Of a stretch of 64,000 nucleotides of DNA, positions 48,172-59,598 are shown piece after piece. The position numbers and the translations under genes are program-made. Below the pieces are notes generated by a model. That model was not told where the DNA came from. It was given only the letters and a program-made list of their open reading frames with translations, and made no database searches. The stretch is from Xylaria sp. FL1777 (Eukaryota > Ascomycota > Sordariomycetes > Xylariales > Xylariaceae), in contig MU400538.1 in NCBI GenBank assembly GCA_022578965.1, forward strand, positions 248,001 through 312,000, in the 5' to 3' direction. The number at the start of each line of letters is the position of its first letter. Within the stretch, counting starts at the first letter, position 1.

Positions 48172-50612
48172 AATACAAATACATCTTGATAGCATGACGG
48201 CTCAAGAAAGGCGAGCAAGCGCATTAGATGCATAATGAGTAAACTACACGCAGGGTAGCAACCAGAACCCCCCCGGTAATTCCACAATCGCCCATCCTTC
48301 TTACGCACCTATATATACGAATGGTGCCGAAAGGGAAACAATATCCGCTCCTTCCATGTCGTTAATACCTAGCCTTATCCTGTCTAGAAGCACGGGCTTG
48401 CAAGCTTCTACTCTCTGGAGGGCCGCGAAGAACCAATGATTGACCTCTTGGCCCTCCTATACATTTCATACACGCTCGTGGTGAAGTCGGCTTCTGAGCT
48501 AGACAACTGCGCAAACTTGGGATATAAATCATTAGTCGCAAGTTCTGTCTTAGACATAGCTTTATCCCCTGGCCGAGAGCATGACGCATACCGACCCAAT
48601 ATCAGTAAGACCAAAGGGCTATACTAATAGAAGGCACCCGGCCATTTAGATACAAAGGTAAAGTATATCCCGAGAGTACAAGGCTCGAGATCGAAGCACT
48701 CCAACCGGTCCCAATAGAGTGGAGGGCTTCTTAACGTAGTAACAATAGTACCGCATCGGCATCCAATGAGTAGAATCATCTTCAAGAAATTACAAGAAAA
48801 GATGTTATCTTCGCGCAACAACACATGCTCACAGTATACCCTATTATACTCATTCTAGCAGAAGCAATAAATAACATTTACAATAGAGAATTTCAAATAA
48901 ATCCACATCTTGCTTTGCTGTGTTAAGACTTATATGTTGTGTCAAGACCATGGAGTTGTTAGTAGTAATAAGGTAATATGAAACGGTAATTCTAGGAGCT
49001 GAGAAGATAAACAGAGAGACCTGAACGGCCGATAAATAAACATAAGTACTCGCTACTATAGTTTCTAAGATATCAACATTATAGCGATCACTTTATTTAA
49101 TTCCTTCTGCCTCGCATACGCCAATCAGGCGACCGCCTCACCTTTTGTTGTTGGGCGAGTGGGGTTGAGGACTACCTGAGATGTTATGGACGACGGTCTA
49201 TTGAGCAAAGCAGGCTGCTTAGAAATCGAAGAGGACTACAACATATCCTTCATTTCGTAAACTCGCATATGTACCCCATCGAGGGCACCTCACAATACAA
49301 CTACATGCGACTGCTCACGATAAGCGAAATTTCCTGATGTGTCGACAATTGGAACATGAATTGACTGAGCTACTAGCTACAGTGGTTGTGATCCTTCCTT
49401 CTATGCAGGGTGTCGGTACCGTACAGAGGTTGATAGGACCAGTCTTGCGATAATATAGGGGTAGTGTAGGCTACCTTCGGCGCAAGTATGGCTCTGGCGT
49501 GGACACAGTTACATTGCATATAAGCCGTATCAAATATACTACTTCTTATGTAAAGGAACTCCTCAGCTGACTAACGGTATTCGCCCGGATCGGTCCGTCC
49601 CATGTCGTACCTAGGAACTAGAAAATGCATTGTGGAATTCAACTCGGAAAATGTGAGAACATTGCTCTATTAGGTGAAACGAAATATTTAGTGAGTAATT
49701 ACTACTTGCGCGGTAAAGGCGCGGATCAATGAAGGCTGCCCATAACTCATCTTCCCCCTCACCAGCCACATCACGGCGTGGCGGCGATCCTGGAGGATTA
49801 CTGTATGCTACCTGTTGCTTATGGTCACATTTAGAGGATTATCGTTACGGTTCCAACCATAACCATACTTATAAGCATCCGCAAACAGCCAAAACCCCGA
49901 CTTTACAGCTCTTTGCTTTCCATCCAACGGCAGCACGACGTTCAGTACTGCTGCCTTTCTGTTTGGTGATTTGATCTAGCCCCTGACGTTCTTGCAGGAT
50001 TTCTCCGCACGACAGGAAAATCCACCGTTGGGTTCTTCGAGAAAACCGCCCATAAGAAATAGCACTGCATATGGGCGCCGTGCACTGGCAATGCTCGGGC
50101 CCTACGTAACTGTTCTCACTACAAAAAATCGGCATGGTTAAGTGTGTAAGGCGTTTAAGCTTACCTAGAGCTAGGAGGCATATGCTATCAATTTAATGAA
50201 TAGCTACACGACAAACGCGCTAACCCCTATCTTCGATATCGAGGTGACTAAATAGGGGTATGCATTTCTTGGCCTATTGTTACGATACCACACATGTTGA
50301 TCGAAACAGTAGCATTATAAGTAGCTACGGAATAATTAAGGCCTTTTGTGTAACTCCGTCAATCATATTATGTCATTTGCTTTTGAAGCGTTGATCTTTG
50401 TGGAGTTTTTATAGACACTTCTATAAATACCGTTTGGGGGCAAATGCAACCTCGCGGAATCCTTCTGATTTGCACAGATGTCCCCCTCACCGGATGTTGC
50501 ACCTAGATATAAAGGCTTAGGTACATGTTGAATGTCAATAAGTTTCATGATTGAGACCAAGTTTGACTTCCCTTCCAGTAGGTTCTAGCGTCCATATTCT
50601 ACATAGTCGAAG
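48172..50612. other. Gene-free stretch
   Basis: About 2.4 kb of low-information sequence. Short frames (for example 48436-48627, 49729-49974) carry no signal or motif I trust. Confidence 0.5.
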
Positions 50613-52178
50613 ATGAAGGGCTCCGTCCTAGCCCCGCTGGTTTCTATGACCTTGCTGTTTCCAAGCTTCGCATTGAGTTCATGCGCCAGCCTCTCCTCCC
50701 GTCTCCCCGGAAAGGTTCTGTTTCCTGGGGCTACTGCCTACACGTCTTCGGTCTCATCGTACTTCTACGTCAATCAACGGCAAGCTCCGGCTTGTGTCGT
50801 CGCACCAACTACTGCAGACGAAGTCGCTGAGGTTATCAAATTAGTTAATTCCCATGCACCGAGCCAAGTCGCTATAAGGAGTGGTGGCCATTCGCCAAAT
50901 GCAGACTTTTCGAACGTAGACCATGGAGTTACTATAGACTTACGGGGCCTAAATCAAATTGAGATAAGCAAGACTAACACCAACATTGTCTCTCTGGGTA
51001 CAGGCGCGCTATGGGTTGATGTTTCTAATGTTCTGGACCCCCTCAACCGCGCCGCTATTGGATCTCGAGTGGCGTCCGTTGGTGTAGGCGGCTTCATAAC
51101 GGGAGGTAAATGACCACAGACCCTATCACTTGAAGTTCATAATATTCACATTGTTAGGTGGTATATCCTTTTCCTCGCCTCAATACGGCTTCTCCTGCGA
51201 CCACGTTCAGAACATGGAGGTTGTCCTTGCCAATGGTACCATAACCAATGCGAATGCAACCTCGAACACTCGTCTATTTCGCGCTCTAAAGGGCGGACAG
51301 AATAATTTCGGTATCGTTACTCGTTTTGATGTCGTAACGTATCCGCAGCCCCCATTCTGGGGTGGTGCTATTCAGTATCCAGAGTCAGCCGATGCGGCTC
51401 AGCTAGCCGCCTTCACGGCATTCAAGAAGGGCCCGTACGACCCATTCTCAGAGATTGAACAGACGCATCTCTATATCGGGCCGCAGAAGACTTATCTGAG
51501 CTCAAATGGCCTCTTCTACACCAAATCAGGGGTTAACCAGAGCAATTTGCGTCTCTTCACGGATATACAACCGCAGATAGCTAACACTGCACGTATGTCT
51601 CAAGCGTCTGATTTCGCAATAGAGATGGAAAATTCTCAACCAAAGGATCAATAGTAAGTCTACTATCACTACTCATGTTTTTATGAACCGTTACTAATTG
51701 ATTTAGTGCATCATGGTCTACTTTCACTTTCCCTATTACCGACGACGTCCTAACCAAAGTTCACACCCAATGGAAGAAAACAACTGCGTCACTAGCTACT
51801 TGTCACCCAAACATAAGCGCAGTCCTATCCTTCCAGTCCGTTCCGCCCCCTCCAGCCGCGCACAGCCTGCAAAACTCTCTGCCGTTTGCATCATCCTCCA
51901 CCCCGCAGAACAACCTCGTTCTCGCGTTGATTTCGTTCAACTGGCCCAAGGCGTCAGAGTCTAAAGCAATAGAATCAGCCGCAAGAAAACTAGCGGATAC
52001 AGTTCAACATATAGTTGGCGATAGCACGCAATTCAAATACTTGAATTATGCTGGGGCTTGGCAGGACCCTATTAGCGCGTACGGAAAAGCCGCAAAAGAA
52101 GAGCTGCGGCAGGTTGCAAAGTTGTATGATCCTAATGGGTTTTTCCAGAACTACGTTACTGGGTTCAAACTGTATTAG
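50613..52178 (+). CDS. Secreted FAD-linked oxidoreductase (BBE-like)
   Basis: Three exons (50613-51105, 51158-51653, 51707-52178) splice in phase to 486 residues. An N-terminal hydrophobic segment (MTLLFPSFALSSCASL) is a signal peptide. The PCMH-type FAD domain shows CVVAPTTADEVAEVIKLV and RSGGHSPNADF, where His93 is the expected covalent FAD attachment site, then SVGVGGFITGGGISF. The second covalent cysteine of bicovalent BBE enzymes is not in its usual place (GSRVASVGVGG), so attachment is probably single. A BBE C-terminus is seen in YDPNGFFQNYVTGFKL. Such enzymes oxidise sugars, alcohols or alkaloid-like metabolites with O2 and release H2O2. There is no clear cluster around it, so it may act in secondary metabolism or extracellular oxidation; substrate is unknown. 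Confidence 0.92.
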
Positions 52179-53423
52179 TAGCTTTGTAGTACTACTGGTG
52201 GAGGTGTTCTGAATGTTTTCGGCGTAAAGACGTTTTACTAACTAATGTACTGATAGCGCTGTTGTTTGCAGAAAAAAGTAACGGATGCAACAACTAGTTG
52301 TCTTAGACAACAGTTATAACTACATAATTTAAGCATTAAAGCAACTCCACAGTAAATGCGGCCATTCTAGAAAGTAGGCGTTAGTTTGAAATGACGACTC
52401 TAATATATCTATGGTGGTTAAGGTGGGTGACATTACTCCTATTTAATTCTCCCCTTGCCCGAGAAGACTTAGGCATTATGTAATGGAAGTCTTCTATGCT
52501 TGGACGTACTTATACTTTTATGACTATGCGTTCTAAGCTATAGAATTGTATTACAGTTAAATTCAGAAGTTAAACTTTATATAGAATCCAGGACGAAATT
52601 AACAAAAACGGCCACTGCGTCGAAGACGGCAGGCGCATAGCTATGTTAAAGCGTAAAATCAATTGTGTAAAGCCTAAACTTCAAACTATTATAATAACGG
52701 CAGCGGGAACAGTACGTTGAAAACTCCTCTTGAGAGATTGTGCACCTCCTCTCAGCTTGCCATATATCGTCCCAAGCTTCCACGCATGCCAAAGCTTAGT
52801 ACGCTTTTACCAGTGTTTCTTCTACAAATCAGAAGTTGCTCCTCGTCGTCCCTAGGAAGCGAATTTCAGGAAATTTTCGGAAGAAACATATTATGTCACG
52901 AATTTGTCCAAGTGTTCAACCAGTACTACATTTGACCCAACTTTGTAAGCCTTACTTTTTATTGTTGCAGAGCATAGAGGTGCCGTAGACCGTCATTAAG
53001 GGTCTTTGTTGTGCTTTTTATTACATTTATGACTTTTATCACACCAGGACCTCTTTTTAGAAGACTTGTAGCGACCGCTAGGTAAATAAATCGGACTTGT
53101 CGCTTGAGATTTAGCATGTGATGTTTGAAATCTGGTAGCTAGCGACTGTTCTAATCGCACCATACTCAACCGACAAAGCCGATCTCTTATATAGGAGCCC
53201 AACGGCCTGATACTCCGGACATCACCCCCGGAAAACACTTTTTTTCTCTATTCATCCCTCACCACCAGCAACAAGATCGTGAACCAAGCGTCAGTGGCTG
53301 TTCTCAGCTTCAGAAGTAGGAGACATCTTCCCGGAATATCCTCTTTCCTACAGGACGATATGAGATGATATCCTCCTTCCTATAGACGTTGAGGTAGCAG
53401 TTAGGTTCCATTACTCGAATTCC
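52179..53423. other. Gene-free, degenerate sequence
   Basis: AT-leaning sequence with no supportable gene. It leads into the retroelement scrap at 53424 and may itself contain unrecognisable transposon remains. Confidence 0.5.
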
Positions 53424-53666
53424 GACGTCCCCTGGGACAAGATCATTGTAGCACTTCAACATGCACTTAATAACTCCAAACAGGAGGTAATAGGACGGAG
53501 TCCCAACGAACTGGTTCTCGGATTTAAACCGGCAACCCCGTTGTCTATACTGGAGGTCCCTAAACAAGCCGAGGATTATGAGGCAGTACGGAAGATGTAC
53601 CAAAAGGAAGCTCAAGCGCTCTGCTGCACTGGTAGTATTTCTGCAGCTAGATATGAACACTGGTAA
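53424..53666 (+). pseudogene. Fragment of LTR-retrotransposon integrase region
   Basis: One open stretch encodes about 80 residues including VALQHALNNSKQEVIGRSP and NELVLGFKPATPLSIL, the pattern seen at the end of the integrase core of gypsy-like elements (ALNNS...TGxSPNELVYGF). Upstream the frame breaks at once (stops around 53360-53415), and reverse transcriptase, RNase H or LTRs are not visible nearby. This is a decayed remnant, not an active element. Confidence 0.72.
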
Positions 53667-54242
53667 GCATTGAGTTAAAGCAATGTTCTTTGCTCACTTA
53701 ATCTTAAGAGGAGTCATGAAGGTGACCTAACTGTAGTCCAAATCTGTATCTTCTAATTTTGAAAAGTAGAAATTGAGATCTTATTGGAATACATACTACT
53801 ATAACGCGATGTAAAATCGCTTGAATCAAGAGTAATGATATGGATAGCGGAGGAGAATGAGAACTGAGAAAGTCAAGTGAAAAGGCGTCGGGCGTTATGG
53901 CGGGGTGTTTGATGCACTGCCCTGCTAAATCGGGAGGATCTTTTTGATCTCCTTTTTCGTCTTAAAAATCTCTGTAACACTGTAATATAGTCCTTCTCAT
54001 TTGAAACTATGTCATTTGGAAAGGTTGTGGTACCTTAAGACACAACCCAGCGGTCTCAAAGCTCCAATAGAGTGAATGCGGAACATCAACTTTGAAGCTC
54101 ACTACTATATCGCGACCACACTGGTCTACACCATTCAAGACTAGTCGAGTAGTCGTACGCTTATCCGCTATTACCGCCTACAACACATTTCTCGACTGAC
54201 GCAACCTCACCCCACCCTTTGGCAGGGCCCAACTCGAGCATC
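53667..54242. other. Gene-free stretch upstream of oligoribonuclease
   Basis: Promoter-side sequence with no element recognised. Confidence 0.5.
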
Positions 54243-54877
54243 ATGGCTGGCCATCACGCCTTGGTATGGATTGACTGCGAGGTGAGTTTATAGCAGCCTC
54301 GGTGTGTCTACCCCGACAATGAAACGTTAACATTTAAGTTCAGATGACGGGTCTGGACCCAGATCGCGAAGAAATCATTGAAATATTCTGTGTCATTACA
54401 ACAGGCACACTGGAGGTCGTCGACGAGAAAGGTTGGGGGACCGTTGTCCACCAGACCAAGGAGAGAATGGACATGATGGACGATTGGTGCACGCGGGTGC
54501 ACTCGCAGTCCGGACTGACCGCCTCTGTTATCGCCTCGAAGGTGACACCCGAGCAAGCGGCTGACGAGCTGCTGGCCTACATCAAGAGCTACGTGCCAGA
54601 GAGGGGGACTGCCCTGTTGGCAGGGAACAGTGTGCACGCCGATCGCGCATTCTTATCCAAGGAGCCATACAAGAAGGTGGTTGCCCATCTACACCATCGG
54701 ATCTTGGACGTCAGCACCATCAAGGAGGCAGCGCGTCGGTGGTCTCCTCCAGAAGTCATCCGGAATACGCCCAGGAAACAGGGCCTCCACCAAGCGAGGG
54801 AGGACATCCTCGAGAGTATTGCAGAGGCCCGTTACTACAAGGACGTCCTCTTCGGGAGCAAGAGTGGCGAGCCCTGA
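54243..54877 (+). CDS. Oligoribonuclease (DEDDh 3'-5' exonuclease, Rex2-like)
   Basis: Two exons (54243-54281, 54344-54877) give 190 residues. The tiny 13-codon first exon carries WIDCE, with Asp11 and Glu13 of the DEDDh active site; the splice continues as MTGLDPDREEIIEI. Further motifs are LAGNSVHADRAFL with the next catalytic Asp, HRILDVSTIKEA, and HQAREDI supplying the catalytic His and Asp. The enzyme degrades 2-5-nt RNA oligomers to mononucleotides; in yeast (Rex2) it is mitochondrial with roles in RNA turnover. No obvious presequence is seen here, so the compartment is uncertain. Length matches the family. Without exon 1 the first active-site acids would be lost, which supports the splice. 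Confidence 0.95.
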
Positions 54878-55566
54878 GCCACTGCATCTAATGTCACAAT
54901 CTTCCTACAATACAATATAATCCGACCTAGTAGCAATAAAACCTAAAAAGGGCAGAGGAATCATTAGTGTTCAACAACCATGCAGCCCCGATTGTGACTT
55001 GGAATGACTCCATATAACTCCGGTCTATGATCTCTTTCAATTCCTCACTCATTACCAAATTTCCATTGCAAAGGGAATTTGGAAGCATTGTTGCAATACG
55101 AAAAGCGCGACTGGGTTGGACAATTATTGATTTTAAACGAGAGCGCGTGGTGATTCTGTTGGTCCTGGATGTTCTAGACCAGGGAAATAAATGGCGGTAG
55201 CCGAAGCGGAAGGGGCAGACATATGAGCTGTGAAGATGAAAAAAATAAATACACTGTATGAACGCCGCTACTTTCGGTACTATCTACAGTGTGGTTATAC
55301 GAGATTACTGTCTTATTCCGCCATCTTCAGCACCCCCACATGAGATATGAGGTCACCTACTGTACGATTATGTAGTAAGACCGTAGGCACCCAGAAAGCT
55401 TGATATTGCAACTAACCCCGCCATCGTTGTGTGTTTACGTAGTTGCTGCATTTCACAATCTCCTGTCCCTCCCCTTTCAACCAAACATTCCTGTTTATCA
55501 CGCAGCATTTTCCCTCTACCTTCCTTCTAACCCTCCAATTGCCATACCTTCTTGACAGATCCTATC
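54878..55566. other. Intergenic, phosphoglucomutase promoter side
   Basis: Nothing recognised beyond a CT-rich leader (about 55455-55560) that is typical upstream of strongly expressed fungal genes. Confidence 0.5.
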
Positions 55567-57528
55567 ATGAGCGTCAAGACAGTTGAATTCAAATCCTTCA
55601 CGGATCAAAAGCCTGGAACGTATGTCACTGTTTACTTGGGCTACCCCGCCAACAAGCAAAACACCAAAGCCCTCTCAGACATCGCCACACGAGCGTCGAG
55701 TTCAACACAAACCACTGACAGAATCATATAGCTCTGGTCTTCGCAAGAAGGTCAAGGTCTTCCAGCAGTCCCATTACAGCGAATCCTTTGTCACCAGCAT
55801 CCTGCTCTCCATTCCCGAGGGCGTTGAAGGTCCGTACTAAATAGCTCGGCGGAGCTCCTTTACTGGACAATCACTTACTTAGAGGACATGTAGGGTCGTT
55901 CTTAGTCATTGGTGGAGATGGCCGTTTCTGGAACCCCGAGGTGATCCAGATCATTGCCAAAATTGGCGCTGCTTATGGTGTCAAGAAGCTGTTGATCGGA
56001 CAAAATGGCATTCTGTCTACTCCAGCCGCCAGTCACGTCATTCGAAAGCGAAAAGCGACGGGCGGAATTCTCCTGACCGCCAGCCACAACCCCGGTGGTA
56101 AGTCCAGAGACTTTAAGGCCATGAATCAGTGCCATTAACTACTTGCAGGACCCAACGAGGACTTCGGTATCAAGTACAACCTGTCGAATGGTGGTCCCGC
56201 CCCCGAGAGCGTTACGAACAAGATCTACGAAGCATCCAAAACCTTGACATCTTACAAGATCTCTGATCTCCCCGATATAGACATCTCCACGGTCGGAACC
56301 AAGACGTACGGAAACCTCGAGGTCGAGATTATCGACAGCACCGCCGACTACATGCAAATGCTGAGAGACATCTTCGATTTCCCCTTGATCAAGAAGTTCT
56401 TCAGCAATAACCCTGGCTTCAAAGTCCTCTTCGATGGATTACATGGCGTCACCGGCCCTTATGGAAAGGCCATTTTTGAGGAAGAGCTTGGACTCAAGGA
56501 TTCTACCCAAAATTGCGTCCCTGCGCCTGATTTCAACGGCGGACACCCAGATCCCAACCTGACCTATGCTCACTCGCTTGTCTCGGTCGTTGACAAGAAC
56601 TCCATTCCTTTCGGCGCTGCTTCCGATGGCGACGGCGATCGAAATATGATCTATGGAGCGGGTGCCTTTGTGTCGCCTGGAGACAGTCTGGCTATCATTG
56701 CCCATCACGCCAAACTCATTCCCTACTTCCAGAAGCAGGGTGTATACGGTCTGGCTCGAAGCATGCCAACATCTGGTGCCGTTGATCTGGTTGCCAAGGC
56801 GCAGGGCCTAGATTGCTACGAGGTCCCGACGGGATGGAAGTTTTTCTGTGCCCTCTTCGATTCTGACAAGCTAAGTATTTGTGGCGAGGAAAGCTTCGGC
56901 ACCGGTAGCAACCATGTGCGTGAGAAGGATGGTCTTTGGGCTGTTGTCGCCTGGCTCAATATTATTGCTGGCCTGGGTGAAGCTAACCCTGGAGTCACCC
57001 CGAGCATCAAAGAAATCCAGAAAGGCTTTTGGAACACGTACGGCCGCGTCTTTTTCACTCGTTATGACTACGAGAACGTCGACTCCGACGGAGCTAACAA
57101 GGTTGTCGGCACACTGAAAGAGCTTGTCTCCAAACCCGATTTCGTTGGCAGCAAGATCGGAGGTAAGATCCCTGATTGGATTACAAAAAGTTCATGTTCA
57201 GTTCACAATAGTACTGTGCTAACCTAACTTCTTAGAACGTACTGTCACTGATGCTGGCAATTTCTCATACACGGATCTTGATGGGTCGGTCGCCTCTAAC
57301 CAAGGTCTCTATGCCCGCTTCTCTAGTGGTAGTCGAATCGTCGTCCGATTGTCTGGCACTGGTTCATCCGGGGCTACCATTCGACTGTATATTGAACAAT
57401 ACAGCAAAGACCCTGCGACGTACGAACAGGATGCTCAGGACTTCTTGAAAGATGAGATCAAGTTCGCGACCGAGTTGTTGAAGTTTAAGGAGTACGTTGG
57501 ACGTGATGAGCCCGATGTCAAGACATAG
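55567..57528 (+). CDS. Phosphoglucomutase
   Basis: Five exons (55567-55619, 55732-55829, 55894-56097, 56149-57162, 57236-57528) splice in phase to 553 residues, close to other fungal phosphoglucomutases. The substrate loop near the N-terminus is [12 protein letters not shown]. The phosphoserine loop is [16 protein letters not shown], with catalytic Ser114. The metal loop is DGDGDRNM, the sugar-binding loop [12 protein letters not shown], and the C-terminal phosphate-binding segment [16 protein letters not shown]. The enzyme interconverts glucose-1- and glucose-6-phosphate in the cytosol, linking glycolysis with glycogen, trehalose and cell-wall precursors. Introns 1-3 cluster at the 5' end and 4 near the 3' end. 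The CT-rich leader fits strong constitutive expression. Confidence 0.97.
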
Positions 57529-58011
57529 AAGAGCAAGCGTAGCTCATGTTCTTTTTCTTGTTTCAAGGCGTATTGAATTGCCACACACAAAATGACGATG
57601 ATGATGAGCGTTTCCTTCAGAATGAAAAAAATAAAGGCTGTTATAATCAGATTAGTAATAGACAAGTCTTAACTGACTATTGATACTGTGGTCAACGGGC
57701 CTATACTTGGACAAACTAATCAAAGATTTTGAGGGGCGGGGTTTGTTAAAGATTCGGAGGTGTGTACTGAGTAAGGTGTACCAAGTAAGGTGAGTCGGGG
57801 TCGGCGAAAGCTAGAATTGGCGACCATGGTGTGCGTTTGTAAGGCGATCCATCGCCTGACGAATTGCCAGTCCCGGAAGACTCGCATCGTACGATCGAAT
57901 TCCGTCATACGATCATCTTGATCTACACATGTAAGCCAGATTATTCCAAAAGCACATATAGCGGGATGTAAGAGAAAAGACAACCAATGCTACCAAACAT
58001 TCCCCAACTCG
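57529..58011. other. Intergenic
   Basis: 3' flank of phosphoglucomutase and short upstream region of the fumarate reductase gene; nothing recognised. Confidence 0.5.
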
Positions 58012-59598
58012 ATGCTGCATCGCAGTCGCTCGTCGCTAATCTACTTCATAATCGGGGTCGCGGCAGCGATCTCATGCATGATATACCTCCGCATCACGCT
58101 TACTGACTTTGACTTCAAGACCTCCACAGGAGGAGCACTCAGCCCGAACGCCATGACGAAGCCCGTCATCATCGTGGGCTCGGGCCTCGCGGGGCTGTCG
58201 GCGGCGTACGAGGCGCTGAAGGCCGGGGCGCAGGTGCACATGCTGGACCGCGCGCCCAAGCCGGGCGGTAACAGCATCAAGGCGTCGTCGGGCATCAACG
58301 GCGCGGGCACGCGGTTCCAGAGGGACAAGAACATCACGGCCGACACGAGCGCCAGGTTCTACGAGGACTCGGCGCGGTCGGCGGGCGCGAGGATGCTGTC
58401 GCACACCGGCGCCCTGGGCGAGACTGAGCGGAAAGCCCTCGTCGAGATGCTCGCCTCGCAGTCTGCTGACGCCGTGCACTGGCTCGCCGACGAGATCGGC
58501 GTCGACCTCACCACGGTCGCGCAGCTCGGCGGCCACTCCCTCGCGCGCACGCACCGCGGGACGACAGGACCGCCGCCGGGCGCGGCGATCGTGGGCGCGC
58601 TGCTGAAGAAGCTGGGCGCCGACCCCCGCTTCACGCTCACGTCGTCCGCGGACGTCGAGGCGCTGACGGTGTCCGAGGACGGCAGGGTCAGCGGCGTCAG
58701 GTACACGGTGGACGGCGGCGGGGAGACGCGCGAGCTGCAGGGGGCGGTGGTGTTCGCGGCGGGCGGGTTCGCGGGCGACGCGCACGGGCTGCTGGCGCAG
58801 CACCGGCCGGATCTAGCGGGGATGCCGTCGACGAACGACGCGCGGCCGGCGGCGCACGGCCTGCTCGCGGACGTCGGCGCGGCCTTCGTCGACATGGACA
58901 GCGTGCAGATCCACCCCACGGGCTTCGTGGACCCCAAGGACCCCGCGGCCACGTACAAGTTCCTCGCGGCCGAGGCGCTGCGCGGCGAGGGCGGCATCCT
59001 GCTCTCCGCCGCCGACGGCCGCAGGTTCCTCAACGAGATGGAGCGCCGCGACGTCGCCAGCGACGCCATCATGGCGTTGCCGCCGAGCGCGGCGGCGGAC
59101 CCGGGCGTGCGCCAGTGGGACGTCACGCTGCTGCTCGACCCCGGCGCCTGCGAGGCTACCGGCTCGCATCTCGGCTTCTACCTCTTCAAGGGCCTGATGC
59201 AGAAGAAGAAGGTGAAGGATCTCGCGCCCGCGGTCATCGAGGCCGTGGACCGATACGCGGCGGCCGTGGCGGCCGGTGTGGACGGCGACTTCGGGAGGGC
59301 CGCCTTCGGCCATTGGCGGTTACCCCCTGGAGAAGCGAACCGCGAGGAAGAAGTCGCCGTGGGCATTGTGACGCCCGTGACGCATTTCACGATGGGCGGG
59401 GTCGCGTTTAATACCAAGGCGCAGGTCCTTGGGCGCAAGGGGGATGCGTTGGCTCCTATTGAGGGCGTGTGGGCTGCTGGGGAGATCACCGGTGGTGTCC
59501 ATGGTGATAATCGCCTCGGAGGCTCGTCGTTGCTCGAATGTGCTATCTTTGGCAGGATTGCTGGCGCTGAGGCTGCTAAGAGTCTTTCGAACGTATAA
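58012..59598 (+). CDS. FAD-dependent fumarate reductase, Osm1/Frd1 type
   Basis: A single exon of 528 residues. A basic, hydrophobic N-terminus (residues ~8-28) precedes the Rossmann dinucleotide motif VIIVGSGLAGLSAAYEA (from ~53). FAD and substrate motifs follow: PGGNSIKASSGINGAGT, IHPTGFVDPKDP, MERRDVAS with the proton-relay arginine, HFTMGGV, and the C-terminal HGDNRLGGSSLLECAIFGR. This soluble flavoenzyme reduces fumarate to succinate to reoxidise FADH2/NADH under low oxygen or during oxidative protein folding. In yeast Osm1, alternative starts direct the protein to ER or mitochondria; here Met48, just before the Rossmann motif, could make a cytosolic form. Codons between about 58140 and 59350 are almost all G/C-ending, in sharp contrast to both ends. 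Long antisense frames in this part are by-products of that bias. Confidence 0.95.
   Translation: MLHRSRSSLIYFIIGVAAAISCMIYLRITLTDFDFKTSTGGALSPNAMTKPVIIVGSGLAGLSAAYEALKAGAQVHMLDRAPKPGGNSIKASSGINGAGTRFQRDKNITADTSARFYEDSARSAGARMLSHTGALGETERKALVEMLASQSADAVHWLADEIGVDLTTVAQLGGHSLARTHRGTTGPPPGAAIVGALLKKLGADPRFTLTSSADVEALTVSEDGRVSGVRYTVDGGGETRELQGAVVFAAGGFAGDAHGLLAQHRPDLAGMPSTNDARPAAHGLLADVGAAFVDMDSVQIHPTGFVDPKDPAATYKFLAAEALRGEGGILLSAADGRRFLNEMERRDVASDAIMALPPSAAADPGVRQWDVTLLLDPGACEATGSHLGFYLFKGLMQKKKVKDLAPAVIEAVDRYAAAVAAGVDGDFGRAAFGHWRLPPGEANREEEVAVGIVTPVTHFTMGGVAFNTKAQVLGRKGDALAPIEGVWAAGEITGGVHGDNRLGGSSLLECAIFGRIAGAEAAKSLSNV

Noticed and set aside
53310..53660. 116-residue minus-strand frame
   Set aside because: It is antisense to the integrase fragment, which reads on the plus strand with recognisable motifs.
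58072..59489. Several long antisense frames opposite the fumarate reductase gene
   Set aside because: They result from extreme GC3 bias that removes stop codons. Their Arg/Ala-rich products have no domain, while the sense frame carries every family motif.
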